Source of the DNA: Calamus simplicifolius
Taxonomy: Eukaryota > Streptophyta > Magnoliopsida > Arecales > Arecaceae
NCBI GenBank assembly: GCA_900491605.1
Contig: UESW01001871.1
Coordinates: forward strand, 133,205 to 197,204
Direction: 5' to 3'
Length of the DNA stretch: 64,000 bases
Under the pieces are notes generated by a model. The model saw nothing but the letters and a program-made list of their open reading frames with translations. It searched no databases and was not told the origin of the DNA. Shown here one piece after another: positions 46,018 through 56,500 of the stretch (position 1 is its first letter; every line of letters starts with the position of its first letter). Position numbers and translations under genes: made by a program.

Positions 46018-48468
46018 TCACCGGTATTCTCTTACTTCCTCCTCCGTAAAATCCATCTTCATATCAGGATTGTCCCATCGAGCAAGACATTCCATGTATC
46101 TCAGACTATATAGGCCGCAATCCAGCGATCTAGCCGGTTGACTTGAGCAATCCGAAATCTCTTCCATCGGCCAAGTCATCACCTCCTTCTTATCGTAGTA
46201 GATATGGAATATGTGGCCAAGAATTGTATGCCATTTCTTCGCATTAGCCTTGTACCTAGCGTTGTGTTTTAATGAATTTAGGTGCATGAACACATTTCTT
46301 TCCATGTCGACATCAACAAGATGCCAGTGCGAGTTATCGGAGTTTATTATGATGAATAGAAACCGGAATTAGGCCTTATCTTCATTGGATACATTGTCAA
46401 ATATCGAAGCCCCTAATGTTGTAGCGAGTTCATGAGCAGTTAATGGAGAAGTCAGACAAAAAGCGGTTACGAAAACTGATGCAAAGATGCACTTATGGCA
46501 TCGGTCCGGATGCTCTATCCAGTTGCACATCAAAAACTCCTGGCCGGCATCAATTATCTGCCAATGGAATGTAAACCGATTAATATAATTCTAAAATCAA
46601 CAACTAGAAAAGGTTTCTTGAGATACTTACATCATCTATTATCATATCATTGTTAATGAGATCCCGAATACTTTTCCTTGTTACAACACCACCTAACTTA
46701 TTGGTGTACACGATCTCGTCTATTAGTCGTTCGCTCAAAAAAAAATTTATAATAATTTGATCATCTTCGACCGTTGTGTTGGACTTTGATGTGCCCACTG
46801 TCTTCGACGACTTTCTAGGACGGGTTGTCTCATAAGAATCTCCTCTGACCTTGGATGCCTTTCGCTTCCTCGGCTCTTTTTTAACCCTCTTAACAAGAGA
46901 AGACATTCCAACAATTTCTATGTCAACATCATCATCCTTTGGAGCAGGGGTGCCAAGTTTATTATCAGATTTAGACTCCTCTTGGCCCTCCGTAGAATGC
47001 CCCTCCCCGCTCTTCTCTTCCTTTTTATTTTCAATCCCATGCTCTGTTTTATCGTCCAAGGAATCCCCCTCCAATCTCTTCTCCTCTTGGTCCTCCTCCA
47101 TCTTATTCTCCTCAGTATTTCCTTTAACAGGCTCAAGAAGACACTCTAGGGAATGCCCCTCCTCTATCTTTCCATCTTCCTTGTCCTCCTCATTTATTGC
47201 ATTGCTTTCCTTTCTGAGTAGTGAACTGAGGAGGCTCTCAGCAATGGACAACCTATGCCTGACATCATCGAGTTGATCCTTAATGCAGGCCAATTCAATC
47301 CTCAACTCGGCACAGCTTTCGCAGTGCTCTGTTGGTTCAGGTGATGCTACTGTCTGTTGACTGAGAAGCCAGCGCTCCTCTGACAGTGGTACAATAGCTC
47401 CTTCCAACTGCAAAGCAAGACGATAAACAAATTAATATTAAGTGAAAATATTAACACATTAAGTGGAAAAATATGGTCAGAGCAATGAAGCAATGTATTA
47501 GCTTACCAAGTCGTGAGGCTACATGTTGGCAACCTGAACCGACTGAATCTTCATTTGGTTGTCATACCACTTCAACAGTAGGAGCAGTTTATTGGGATAT
47601 GCTGGTGCTCGCATTGATGTATGTTTGAGGAACCACGCCTGAATATGATAATTTACTCCTTGAATGCCGAAGCCCAGTCGATCCTATCCAGTTGACTTAA
47701 GCATTCAAGTGCTGGATGAGATACCGTGGATATCTCTGATTAGACTTTGGAGCCAAAACATGACAAACATGTAGGCGATCCAAAGTCTGACGGTGTCATC
47801 AACATCTTCTTGTACCTTAGATGATCGGAGTCGAAATATTAACTTCTCCAAACCTTCTCAATGAAGATCTAAACCCTGGCCAAATCGTCTGAACAGCCTT
47901 CCATTGAACAATTGGCTGGACATGTCGATCTTTTTTCCATGAGCTGGAAGACCTAGAATAAGTGCGACTTCGTCAGCACTGAATAGAACTGGCTTTCCAT
48001 AGAAAATGAACTCGTCGCCTCCATTGTGACATCTTATGATGTCTGCTAGCAGTCGCCCGTCGACTATGAACGTCTGCATGTCGACGAAGGCACCAAATGG
48101 AGTCTTTCGAATAAGTTTTGTATGATATCTAGTAAACCCCATCTTCCAAACCTTCTGAACGTATACGACCGGCCTGCAACTATTCTTAAACAACTGGGAA
48201 GCCTTCACTCGGGGGACCGAAATAATATTCATATAATCTGAAACAGGGGGTAAAACATACTTGTCAGTTGGGTGCCATTATGTATGAACTAGGGTGTCAT
48301 AACATTTTAAGAGAGGATGTCATAATATCTTAACAAAGGGATAAACATACCTGAAGGAGACGCATCCTCATTCGAATGAAGAATGATGTCCTTGCTTTGT
48401 TCCGCCATTTTCTCCTTCTGGTTCTTTGTTCGCGGTCTTCGTCCACAAACGAAAGCACTCATCTCCAT
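46018..48468 (-). pseudogene. Ulp1-type (C48) protease gene carried by the MULE
   Basis: The minus-strand gene has exon 1 at 48468-48351 (MEMSAFVCGRRPRTKNQKEK). Exon 2 starts at 48237 and joins in frame; it carries a DUF1985-like domain (FGAFVDMQTFIVDGRLLADI, VALILGLPAHGKKI). A long acidic, coiled-coil-prone linker follows (47413-46630; lysine patch VKRVKKEPRKRKASK), then the protease domain (46560-46018): DNSHWHLVDVDMERN, LNSLKHN, SSQPARSLDCGLYSLRYMEC. Catalytic His, Gln and Cys are visible, but the Asp of the usual DSL motif is Asn. A stop lies at about 46369-46371 (EDKA-stop-FRFLF), and stops follow exon 2 at 47860. A host Ulp1 would cleave SUMO; the role in transposons is unknown. Confidence 0.8.
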
Positions 48469-48689
48469 GAATGAAGTAGATGGAGGAAAGAACTATGGAA
48501 GAAATTTAGGATACCAGTGGCTTCACGAGCAACAAACGAAGGACCTCTAGGGTTCAGAAATTTTTTTATGCCAACCTTAGAGAAATATGAAAGGACACCA
48601 GGAGTGCCACGATCATATCGCTGATACGTAAACCCGTAGGAACCGGCCATGTTATGCAACTTTTCTCGAAAAGATGGCATAGCTGAGTT

Positions 48690-49690
48690 ACTAGGGTGTC
48701 GTCGAATTACAACTAGGGTGACGTCAAAATTCCTGCCTAGTTCAAATATATTGTAGTGGTGTCATAAGTTTATACCAAGGGTGTCATAACGTTTCAACTG
48801 GGGTGTCGCAAATGAAATCCCATGAAACAACTTACGACACCCCAGCTCTCATCTGATGACACCCAGCTTTAAGGTGACGACACCCGTGTGGGGACTATTA
48901 AGGCGGGGACCTATGATATCCCTGACTTAGGCTGTTACGACACCCCAGCTCTCATCCGACGACACCCTAGCTTTAGCGCAACGACACCCATGCAGGGACT
49001 ATTAAGGCGGGGACTTACGACATCCCTGACTTAGGCTGTTACGATACCCCAGCTCTCATCCGACGACACCCTAGCTTTAAGGCGATGACACCCATGCGGG
49101 GACTGTTAAGGTGGGGACCTACAACATCCCCGACTTAGGCTGTTACGATAACCCAGCTCTCATCCGATGACACCCTAGCTTTAGTACGACGACACCCGTG
49201 CGGGGACTGTTAAGGCGGGGACCTACGACATCCCTAACTTAGGCTGTTACGACACCTCAGCTCTCATCCAATGATACCCTAGCTTTAAGGCGATGACACC
49301 CATGCGGGGGCTGTTAAGGCAGGGACCTACGACATCCCTGACTTAGGCTGTTACGATACCCTAGCTCTCATCCGACGACACCCTAGCTTTAGTGCGATGA
49401 CACCCGTGCGGGGACTGTTAAGGCGGGGACCGACGACATCCCCGAATTAGGCTATTATGAAACCCCAGCACGGGTATCGTAGCATTGGTGCTAGGGTGTC
49501 GTAAGGTTTCAACTGGGGTGTCACAAAGGATTTTCGATAGAATTCCACCTGGGGTGCCGTGGGGCTTCTCTCCATGATCAGTTATAAGCATGGGTGTCGT
49601 AGCGTTGTCGCTTGAGTGTCGTAAGGTTTCAACTGTGGCGTCGTAGATCTTTTTTTGGGTGAACATAACTTGGGTGTCGTAATACTTCCG
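48690..49690. repeat. 104-bp tandem repeat with TACGACACC motifs and flanking inverted motifs, block 3
   Basis: CCCAGCTCTCATCCGACGAC recurs at 48841, 48944, 49048 and 49152, then about every 104 bp to 49400. The array is preceded (48690-48815) and followed (49460-49690) by motifs in the opposite GGGTGTCGTAA orientation. It lies upstream of the Ulp1 gene's start codon on the minus strand, so it could act as that gene's promoter-side repeat. Confidence 0.88.
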
Positions 49691-49948
49691 ACCTGTTTCC
49701 TCTTAGAACGTCGTAAAGCTTATCCGTTCAGCATGCATTTAAACCACGAGCACCAAGTGGCCGATTGAATAATTGGAAAGTGCTCATTCCGTCATGCGAG
49801 GAGAGACACTCCGATTTACTATAATGAAGATGCTAGCATGGCCAATACTTGTTCCGAATCGGGGATTGGAACACTGAGTTCAACGAGATTGGTTTCCCGA
49901 CACTCTCTTCAGTAGTGGTTTCTGTCCCCCATCCCCCAACTCGACGGC

Positions 49949-49957
49949 TATAAAAGG
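49949..49957 (+). promoter_or_regulatory. TATA box upstream of the small MULE ORF
   Basis: TATAAAAGG lies in a unique 700-bp island between repeat arrays. The first ATG in a matching frame is at 50041, about 85 bp downstream, an ordinary plant spacing. Confidence 0.5.
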
Positions 49958-50040
49958 GAAAAGGATAAGTATTGCCTGCAACCATAGGAAGGGTAGACGA
50001 CATCGGAGGTAGTTTAAGAAGGTTTAAGAAAGCTTCACCC

Positions 50041-50259
50041 ATGACGACATCGGAGGTAGACGAGCTGGCTATCGCCTTTAGCATGAAACTTCGGCTTGAT
50101 GGCTCCGACGAAGATGTGGAAAAGCAAACTGCCAAGGGATCAGTGAAGACCGACTCTAGTGGATCTCTGAAACAGAATTCTAAGCATACAAGTGAGAAGA
50201 AGAGAAAGGGAGGAGACCATAGAGGTCTGTCTGAAATGCAAAAAAGCATTTCCGTTTGA
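50041..50259 (+). CDS. Small lysine/serine-rich ORF in the MULE, unknown
   Basis: Seventy-two codons from the ATG at 50041: MTTSEVDELAIAFSMKLRLD, then an acidic patch and a basic tail (HTSEKKRKGGDH). A good TATA box lies 85 bp upstream. The ORF sits in non-repetitive sequence flanked by the motif arrays. A 17-bp direct repeat, GACGACATCGGAGGTAG, occurs just before and at the start of the ORF (49996 and 50043). The basic tail could be a nuclear localisation signal. No homologue recognised; it might be a third MULE gene or the first exon of a captured gene. Confidence 0.4.
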   Translation: MTTSEVDELAIAFSMKLRLDGSDEDVEKQTAKGSVKTDSSGSLKQNSKHTSEKKRKGGDHRGLSEMQKSISV

Positions 50260-50374
50260 AATTGTAACGAAATTTTGCAATGACTAATAATATTTTAGAT
50301 GAAATTGCGACTGCTTCGATGCTACTGTATTTTAATAATAAATCTGGGGTATTGTAGCTTTATTACGATTACGA

Positions 50375-51409
50375 TTGATTTTCTCTTGCGATGTCGTAAA
50401 GCTTTTCACCTATGTATGAACGGATGTCTTAGGTTTGTAACTAGGGTATCGTACTATTTCATGTACAAAACCCCATGAAACAAACTTACGACACCCCAGC
50501 TCTCAACTGATGACATCCTAGCTTTAAGGCGATGACACCCGTGCAGGGACTTGTTAAGGCGGGGACCTACGATATCCCTGACTTAGGCTGTTACGACACC
50601 CCAGCTCTCATCCGACGATACCCTAGCTTTAGCACGACGACACCCTTGCGGGGACTGTTAAGGCGGGGACCGTCGACATCCCCGACTTAGGCTGTTACCA
50701 ACACCCTAGCTCTCATCTGACGATACCCTAGCTTTAAGGTGACGACACCCGTGCGGGGACTGTTAAGGTAGGGACCGACGACATCTCCGATTTAGGCTGT
50801 TACGAAACCCCAGCACGGGTGTCATAGCATTGGTGCTAGGGTGTTGTAAGGTTTTTCAGCCGAATTCCTCATGGGGTGTCGCAGGGCTTCTCTCCATGGT
50901 CAGTTATAAGCATGGGTGTCGTAGCATTGGTGCTATGGTGTCGTAAAGTTTCAACTTGGGTGTCGCCAAGAATTTTTGGCCGAATTGCTCCTGGGGTCGT
51001 AGCATTGTCGCTAGGGTGTCGTAAGTTTTCAACTGGGGTGTCGCGAAAGATTTTTGATCGAATTCCTCCTGGTTTATCACGGGGCTTTTCTCCATGGTCA
51101 GTTATAAGCATGGGTGTCGTAGCATTGGTGCTAGGGTGTCGTAAAGTTTCAACTTAGGTGTCGCGAAGGATTATTAGCCGAATTGCTCCTGGGGTCGTAG
51201 CATTGTCACTAGGGTGTCGTAAGGTTTCAACTGGTGTGTCGTGAAGGGTTTTTGGCCAAATTTATGTGGGGTGTCGCGGGGCTTCTCTCCATGGTCAGTT
51301 ATAAGCATGGGTGCCGTACCATTATCGCTAGGGTGTCGTAAGATTTCATTTGGCATGTCGTGAAGGATTTTTGGCCAAATTCCTTGTGTGGTGTCACAGT
51401 CGTTCTCTC
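50375..51409. repeat. TACGACACC / GTGTCGTA arrays, block 4, with orientation switch at about 50815
   Basis: From 50487 to 50815 three units of the 104-bp repeat in TACGACACC orientation; from 50816 to 51409 five or six units of about 115-170 bp (GGTCAGTTATAAGCATGGGT, GCTAGGGTGTCGTAAGGTTT) in the opposite orientation. Similar GGTGTCG units occur at 49490-49660. The array ends at the right TIR. Confidence 0.88.
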
Positions 51410-52052
51410 CATAGTTGTAAAGTGAGGACACTAGAGCTATATGGATAGGGAATAACAGGGAATATAGGCCGAGACACTCTGACGACACTCTAGTTCTAAG
51501 GAAGTTACCTGCGCATTAAACAGTTTCCTAATGCATTAACTTCCTCTAACGACAAAAAACAGTTGGTGTAATAAAGGAGCTTTACAAAGAAGTGGAAACA
51601 AGGACTTTTTACTTCCTGCTATGGATGACATTTTCTTCAGAAGTTTTTGTACAAAGACTTCAGTGGCTACGTATTCCAGCCTCGAAGTTGAAATAATTTC
51701 TTTCGACCGGACTCTCAGAGCGAGGGCTCAGGATCTTGCTCAAACCTTGGACTGATTCCTTACATCCGAAAGCCAGAGCGAGGGGGAAGAAAGAGTTTTT
51801 CTTGCATAGATGTAATCCAAGAAAAAATGGTGGTAGAACTAGGCTAGAGGGAAAGGGCATTTTCGTCTGCACATAAATTTTAAAATAAAGGTAAAGCGCT
51901 TTTAATGGCCATCACGATCAGAACATAACATCGTAGCAAAGCCATACCGTTCCATATCGTCAGCTATATAGGATCCATATGGACCAATCAAGAGAGGCGG
52001 TGCAGCCCACATAGGACTTGCTGCATCGGGGGCGGTGTACAAAGACTTTTCC
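51410..52052 (-). repeat. Right terminal inverted repeat of the MULE
   Basis: Inverted copy of 40652-41370, with the same 70-codon frame (51872-51660, minus strand). The outer 16 bp are GGAAAAGTCTTTGTACA-like read inward. The 9-bp duplication follows directly. Confidence 0.88.
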
Positions 52053-52060
52053 TTGAATGA

Positions 52061-53507
52061 TATAAAATAAAGAACAAAAGTCTAAGCATGTCCTATGAGT
52101 AGTCGGCTCCTATTCCATCCCCTTCATCCACCTTACCTCTTGTTATCTTATCCAACTTCCCCCCTTGCCCCTTGTATCCTCATCAAAATCTTGTGAAGAA
52201 AAAGATGCTACTCTCTAATCTCTGGATTGATTTCTATGGATCTCCACATTTTCTTCTTGCCATTCCTCGCCCCAGGCCACATGATTTCTATTGCCACAAA
52301 AATTCGCTCTCCGACTAGGGTGCAGTTTGGCTCCGGATCTAGACGCTGATCTCTCGCCCAGATGGGACCTACAAGACAGTCCTCATGCAGAGAGTGTCTG
52401 GGGTGGCCCTCTGCGGAAGATCCTCCAATGCCCAAGTCAGTGAAGATTCACAACAAGTAGATGTGAGGAGAAGGCTCTCACAGAAGAGTTCCTCAAGAAG
52501 ATGAATAGCTTCTCGAGAACCCACAGTTCTGCCCTAGCTTCAATGGAGTTTCTTAGTTAGAGTATCAGTGAAAGCATACCTAAGAGACCTCAGAGCTAGG
52601 GTATTTATAGGTGATCACCTGATTCCTTGGGCACATCATAGGGGGTCCAAAAACTTTTCAGATTCAAATCGGATTCGAATCAAGTTTGTTGTGAGGCCGG
52701 TGGGATCCGTATTTAGTTAGTTAGAGGATCGACGGCCAGGAGAGTTGGTTGATGCTTTGAGATTCGATGATTCTACAGGCTCTAGGCCATTCTTGTAGGC
52801 CTTAGGCCACTTTCAGCATTATTTTCATAATTTTACATTTGAGGTCTTGATCAACTATTACGACTTAGAACTCTTCCGTGTTTGGTTCTGCAGAGGTGCT
52901 TAAATTCCTTGGTTTGGCCGAGGCATAAGAGTCACTTGGTTTGCCGAGGCACGAGAATAGCTCGGTTCACCGAGGCACGAGAATAGCTTGGTTCGTCGAG
53001 GTGACTTGACTCTGCTGAAGGTGATTCGGCCCTGCTATTTTTTGAATGTAATAGCTGTCCGACGGGATGTTGAGATTGGTCTCGACCCGCTATCTTTGAT
53101 CGCACAAACATTAATGCAATGATAATTTTACCTCTCATCAATTCCCATGATCGACCTTGCCAGGCTCTTAGCCGACCATGGTGCCAAAGCCACCATCATC
53201 ACCACCACTGATAACGTCCACCTAATCTGACCCACCATAGACCACGCCAATAACTCTCGCCGCCATCAAATCCAACTCATGTCCATTCCCTTCCCGTATT
53301 CTGAATCCGGCATCGCTGAAGGCCATGAGAACTTAACCACTTTCCCCAACCCTGACATCACCCCTGAATTCTTTGCGGCCATCGGCATGCTTGAGGATCC
53401 CTTCACGCAGCTAGCCAAAGACCACCACCCCGACTGCATCGTATCTAACATCTTCTACGCCTGGTCGGCCAAACTCACCCTTGAACTCGACCTACCAATG
53501 GTTTCAT
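52061..53507 (+). pseudogene. Truncated UDP-glycosyltransferase pseudogene, split by a solo LTR
   Basis: The 5' part (TATA box TATAAAATA at 52061, ATG at 52236, MDLHIFFLPFLAPGHMI) matches the intact UGT at 59896. It is interrupted at 52289 by a solo LTR and resumes at 53146 (MIDLARLLADHGAKATIITT). An in-frame TGA replaces Arg in HLI-stop-PTIDHANN near 53228. The copy stops at about residue 134 (LELDLPM), where sequence jumps to the start of the next repeat unit (GGTTTCATGATTGAGC). The acceptor-side half with the PSPG box is absent. It is a dead paralogue created by tandem duplication plus deletion. Confidence 0.93.
52284..53145 (-). mobile_element. Solo LTR of the Tat gypsy family (52289-53140) with 5-bp duplication
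   Basis: ATTTC (52284-52288) and ATTCC (53141-53145) flank an 852-bp LTR that on the minus strand begins TGATGAGAGGTAAAATTATC and ends GTGGCAATA. It aligns with the Tat LTR at 9014-10258 at both ends. Where that LTR has the big 24-bp minisatellite, this copy has only about four loose 26-bp units (CCGAGGCACGAGAATAGCTC, 52905-53000). No internal sequence remains, so it arose by LTR-LTR recombination. Confidence 0.88.
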
Positions 53508-53559
53508 GATTGAGCAAAAAGATTAACTGAAGGCGTAAGCGGCAACATATGATTCAGTC

Positions 53560-56500
53560 AGCCCTCTTGGGCTCATGGCTCATTTATTTAGCCCATTAGG
53601 GCAGAAAGAAAGCACACATTATTTTTTCTGATTCTTTTTGATTTTCTTGGAGTAGCAATCTCTAAATTCCATGGGAGCGTAGGAAAAAATAAGAAGAAGA
53701 AAAGAAGGAAAGAAAATAAGAAGGTAACGTAGATGACCGTATTTTTTGATGATGTAATCCTTATATCCCTATTATTCACTTATGATTGTTTCTCATGTCT
53801 AGGCAAGGGACTTTGAGATTTGGATATTTATTATTTTATAGTGGATCTTCTTCTGTAGCTTGCCCATGATTTTTTTTCCTTTATTTTTGAGAGATTTTCA
53901 CGTAAATCTTGGTATTTCTGTATGATTGTGTAGTTTGTGTATTTTTTTATTATTTCGTTGTTTATTATGGCTTGCTAGTATTTGTTCGTATATGGGTTCT
54001 TTCCTATCAACTGGTATCAGAGCAAGGTTTAGTCTCGTTGGAGAAGATCACACGTCTGCAAGAAAATCCAGAGCCCATGAATTTTTGTGTGCGAGCATGG
54101 AGGCCAGTAATATTTCTCGCATGATCAGTCTGAACCAAAATAATTGGATGATATGAAAACCAAGGATGAAGAACCTCTTCTATTGCAAGGATCTATATGG
54201 ACCTTTGGAAGGGGTCAGTGCAAAGCCTGTTACAATGGCAGATGATGCTTGGATCATGTTAGATCGAAAAGCAGTCGGTTTTATTCGGCAATGGTTGGAT
54301 GATAGTTTCTTTTAGCATGTTTCCACTGAGACTTCTGTACACTCTATTTGAAAAAAGTTAGAAAGTCTCTATGAGAGAAAAAAAGCTGGCAATAAGGCTT
54401 TCTTGATTAAAAAACTTGTGAATCTGAAATATAAAGAGGGCGCTTCTATTGCTGAGCACTTGAATGAAATGCAGAGTATTACTAATCAGTTATCCTCTAT
54501 GTAAATGTCTCTTGATGATGAGTTTCAGACATTGTTACTTCTTAGTTCATTTCCAGAAAGTTGGAAGACACTGGTGGTTTCCCTTAGTTATTCTACACTA
54601 GACAGTGTTGTCACCATGAGTCAAGTAACAAGCAGTTTGTTGAATGAGGAGTTGAGAAGAAAGAATTTAGCAACTTCTCAGATTGATTAACATGCACTTG
54701 TCTCAGAGAATAGAGGACGGTCAAAGTCTAGAAATAGAGACAATTCATACAAGGGTAGAAGCAAATCAAGGTCAAGAAAAGATATTACTTGCTGCAACTA
54801 TGGTGAGAAATGGCACTACAAGAATCATTGTAAGAAGCCTAAGAAGAGCAAGAAAAAGAGAAAAGAAGTGGAGGATACAGAGTCAAAGGAGAATATCACA
54901 GCTACAGTGCAGAGTGATGATTATTTGATTTTTTCTACTTATGATGGTATCTTCTTATGTGAGTGTCAGAATCATGAGTGGGTGATTGACACAGGTGCTT
55001 CTTATTATGCTACACCACGGAGGGAGTTTTTTTCTACCTATAGGACTGAAAATTTTAGTATTGTCAAGATGAAAAATCAAGGCATAGCACACATCATTGT
55101 CATGGGTGACATCCACATGAAGACCAATCTTGGCTGTAAGTTGGTGCTCAAGGATGTAAGGCATGTGGCTGACTTGAGGTTGAATTTAATCTCAGTTGAA
55201 AGACTTGATGATGAAGACTTTGGTAGCAGATTTCACAAAGGATAATGGAAGCTCAGTAAAGGTCCACTTGTTGTAGTCGGTGGAAAGAAATGCCACACTT
55301 TGTATAGGTTGCAGGTTAAAGCTTATGGTGAATAATTGAATGCTACAGAGAAAGACTTCAACACGGAGTTATGGCATAAACGATTGGGACACATAAGTGA
55401 AAAGGGCTGCAAGTTCTTTACAAGGAAGAAGTTCTACCATACTTCAAAGGGATACATCTGAACCCATGTGTTAATTATTTGGTTGGCAAGCAACATATAG
55501 TTTTTTTTGCTAGTCCTGCTTTATCTTTAAAAAATGCATGTCTTGAATGGTGTCTATACAGATGTTTGTGGTCCTCTAAGGATAAAAACTCTTAGTGGAT
55601 CTGTTAATGTTCTAGGTATCAGTGGTGCACTTTATTTTATCACTTTTATAGATGATTTTTTTTCAGAAAAGTTTGAGCCAATGGTTTGAAGACCAAAGAT
55701 CAGGTTATTAATGTCTTCAAAAAGTTTCATGCCAGAGTTGAAAGAGAAATAGGAAAGAAATTGAAATACATAAGGTCAGATAATAGTGGTGAGTATACAT
55801 GATTATTTGATGATTATTGCAGGTCATATGGCATTTAGTATGAGATGATAGTTCCTAGTACTTCTCAGCATAATGCAATTGCAGAGAGGATGAACCATAC
55901 CATCATGGAAAAGATCAGATGTATGCTTTCACAGTCCAAGTTACCTAAAAGATTTTGGGATGAGGCATTGAAGACATCAGTTGATGTAATAAACTTATCA
56001 CCATGTACAACTCTAGATGATGATATTGCAAAGCGTGTATGATCAGGAAAAGATGTCTCTTATAGGCACTTGATAGTGTTTGGTTGTCATGCATTTGTAC
56101 ATATTCCAGACATTGAGAGGTCCAAGCTGGATGGTAAGACAAAAGAATGTGCTTTGCTTGGTTACTCACATGATGAGTTTGGTTATAGACTTTGAGATCC
56201 AAAAAGGCAGAAGGTGTTCAGAAGTGAAGATGTGGTATTTTTGAAGATCAAACCCATCAAGACTTTGAGAAGGAGGTGCCAGTCAAGTCTTCTGTAAGAG
56301 GATTAACAGACTGTGACTCAGTTACTCCTTCAGTATGTCAGGGTGATGGGAGAGATGTGCAAGAAAATAGTGCAGGAGCAGATGTTAACTCACTTGTAAG
56401 ACATGTTGAGTAGAAAGGAGATCAGGAGCAACCTCCTACAGAGCCTCAGCTGAGAAGATCTACCAGACAACGTCAACCTTCCAAAAGGTATTCTACAGAT

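Larger units (their letters stand above)
40643..52061. mobile_element. 11.4-kb Mutator-like element (40652-52052) with 9-bp target duplication and two opposed genes
   Basis: TTGAACGAT (40643-40651) and TTGAATGAT (52053-52061) form a 9-bp target duplication, as Mutator elements make. Long terminal inverted repeats (about 40652-41370 and 51410-52052) begin AAAAAGTTTTTGTACA and GGAAAAGTCTTTGTACA. Inside are a FAR1/MuDR-type transposase gene (+), a Ulp1-type protease gene (-), a small TATA-led ORF (+), and five arrays built on GTGTCGTA/TACGACAC. MULEs carrying Ulp1-like genes are known in plants (Kaonashi and CUMULE types). The insertion is immediately upstream of the TATA box of the UGT pseudogene. 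Confidence 0.95.

Noticed and set aside
46851..47276. 141-codon + strand serine-rich frame
   Set aside because: Shadow of the acidic linker of the minus-strand Ulp1-like gene.
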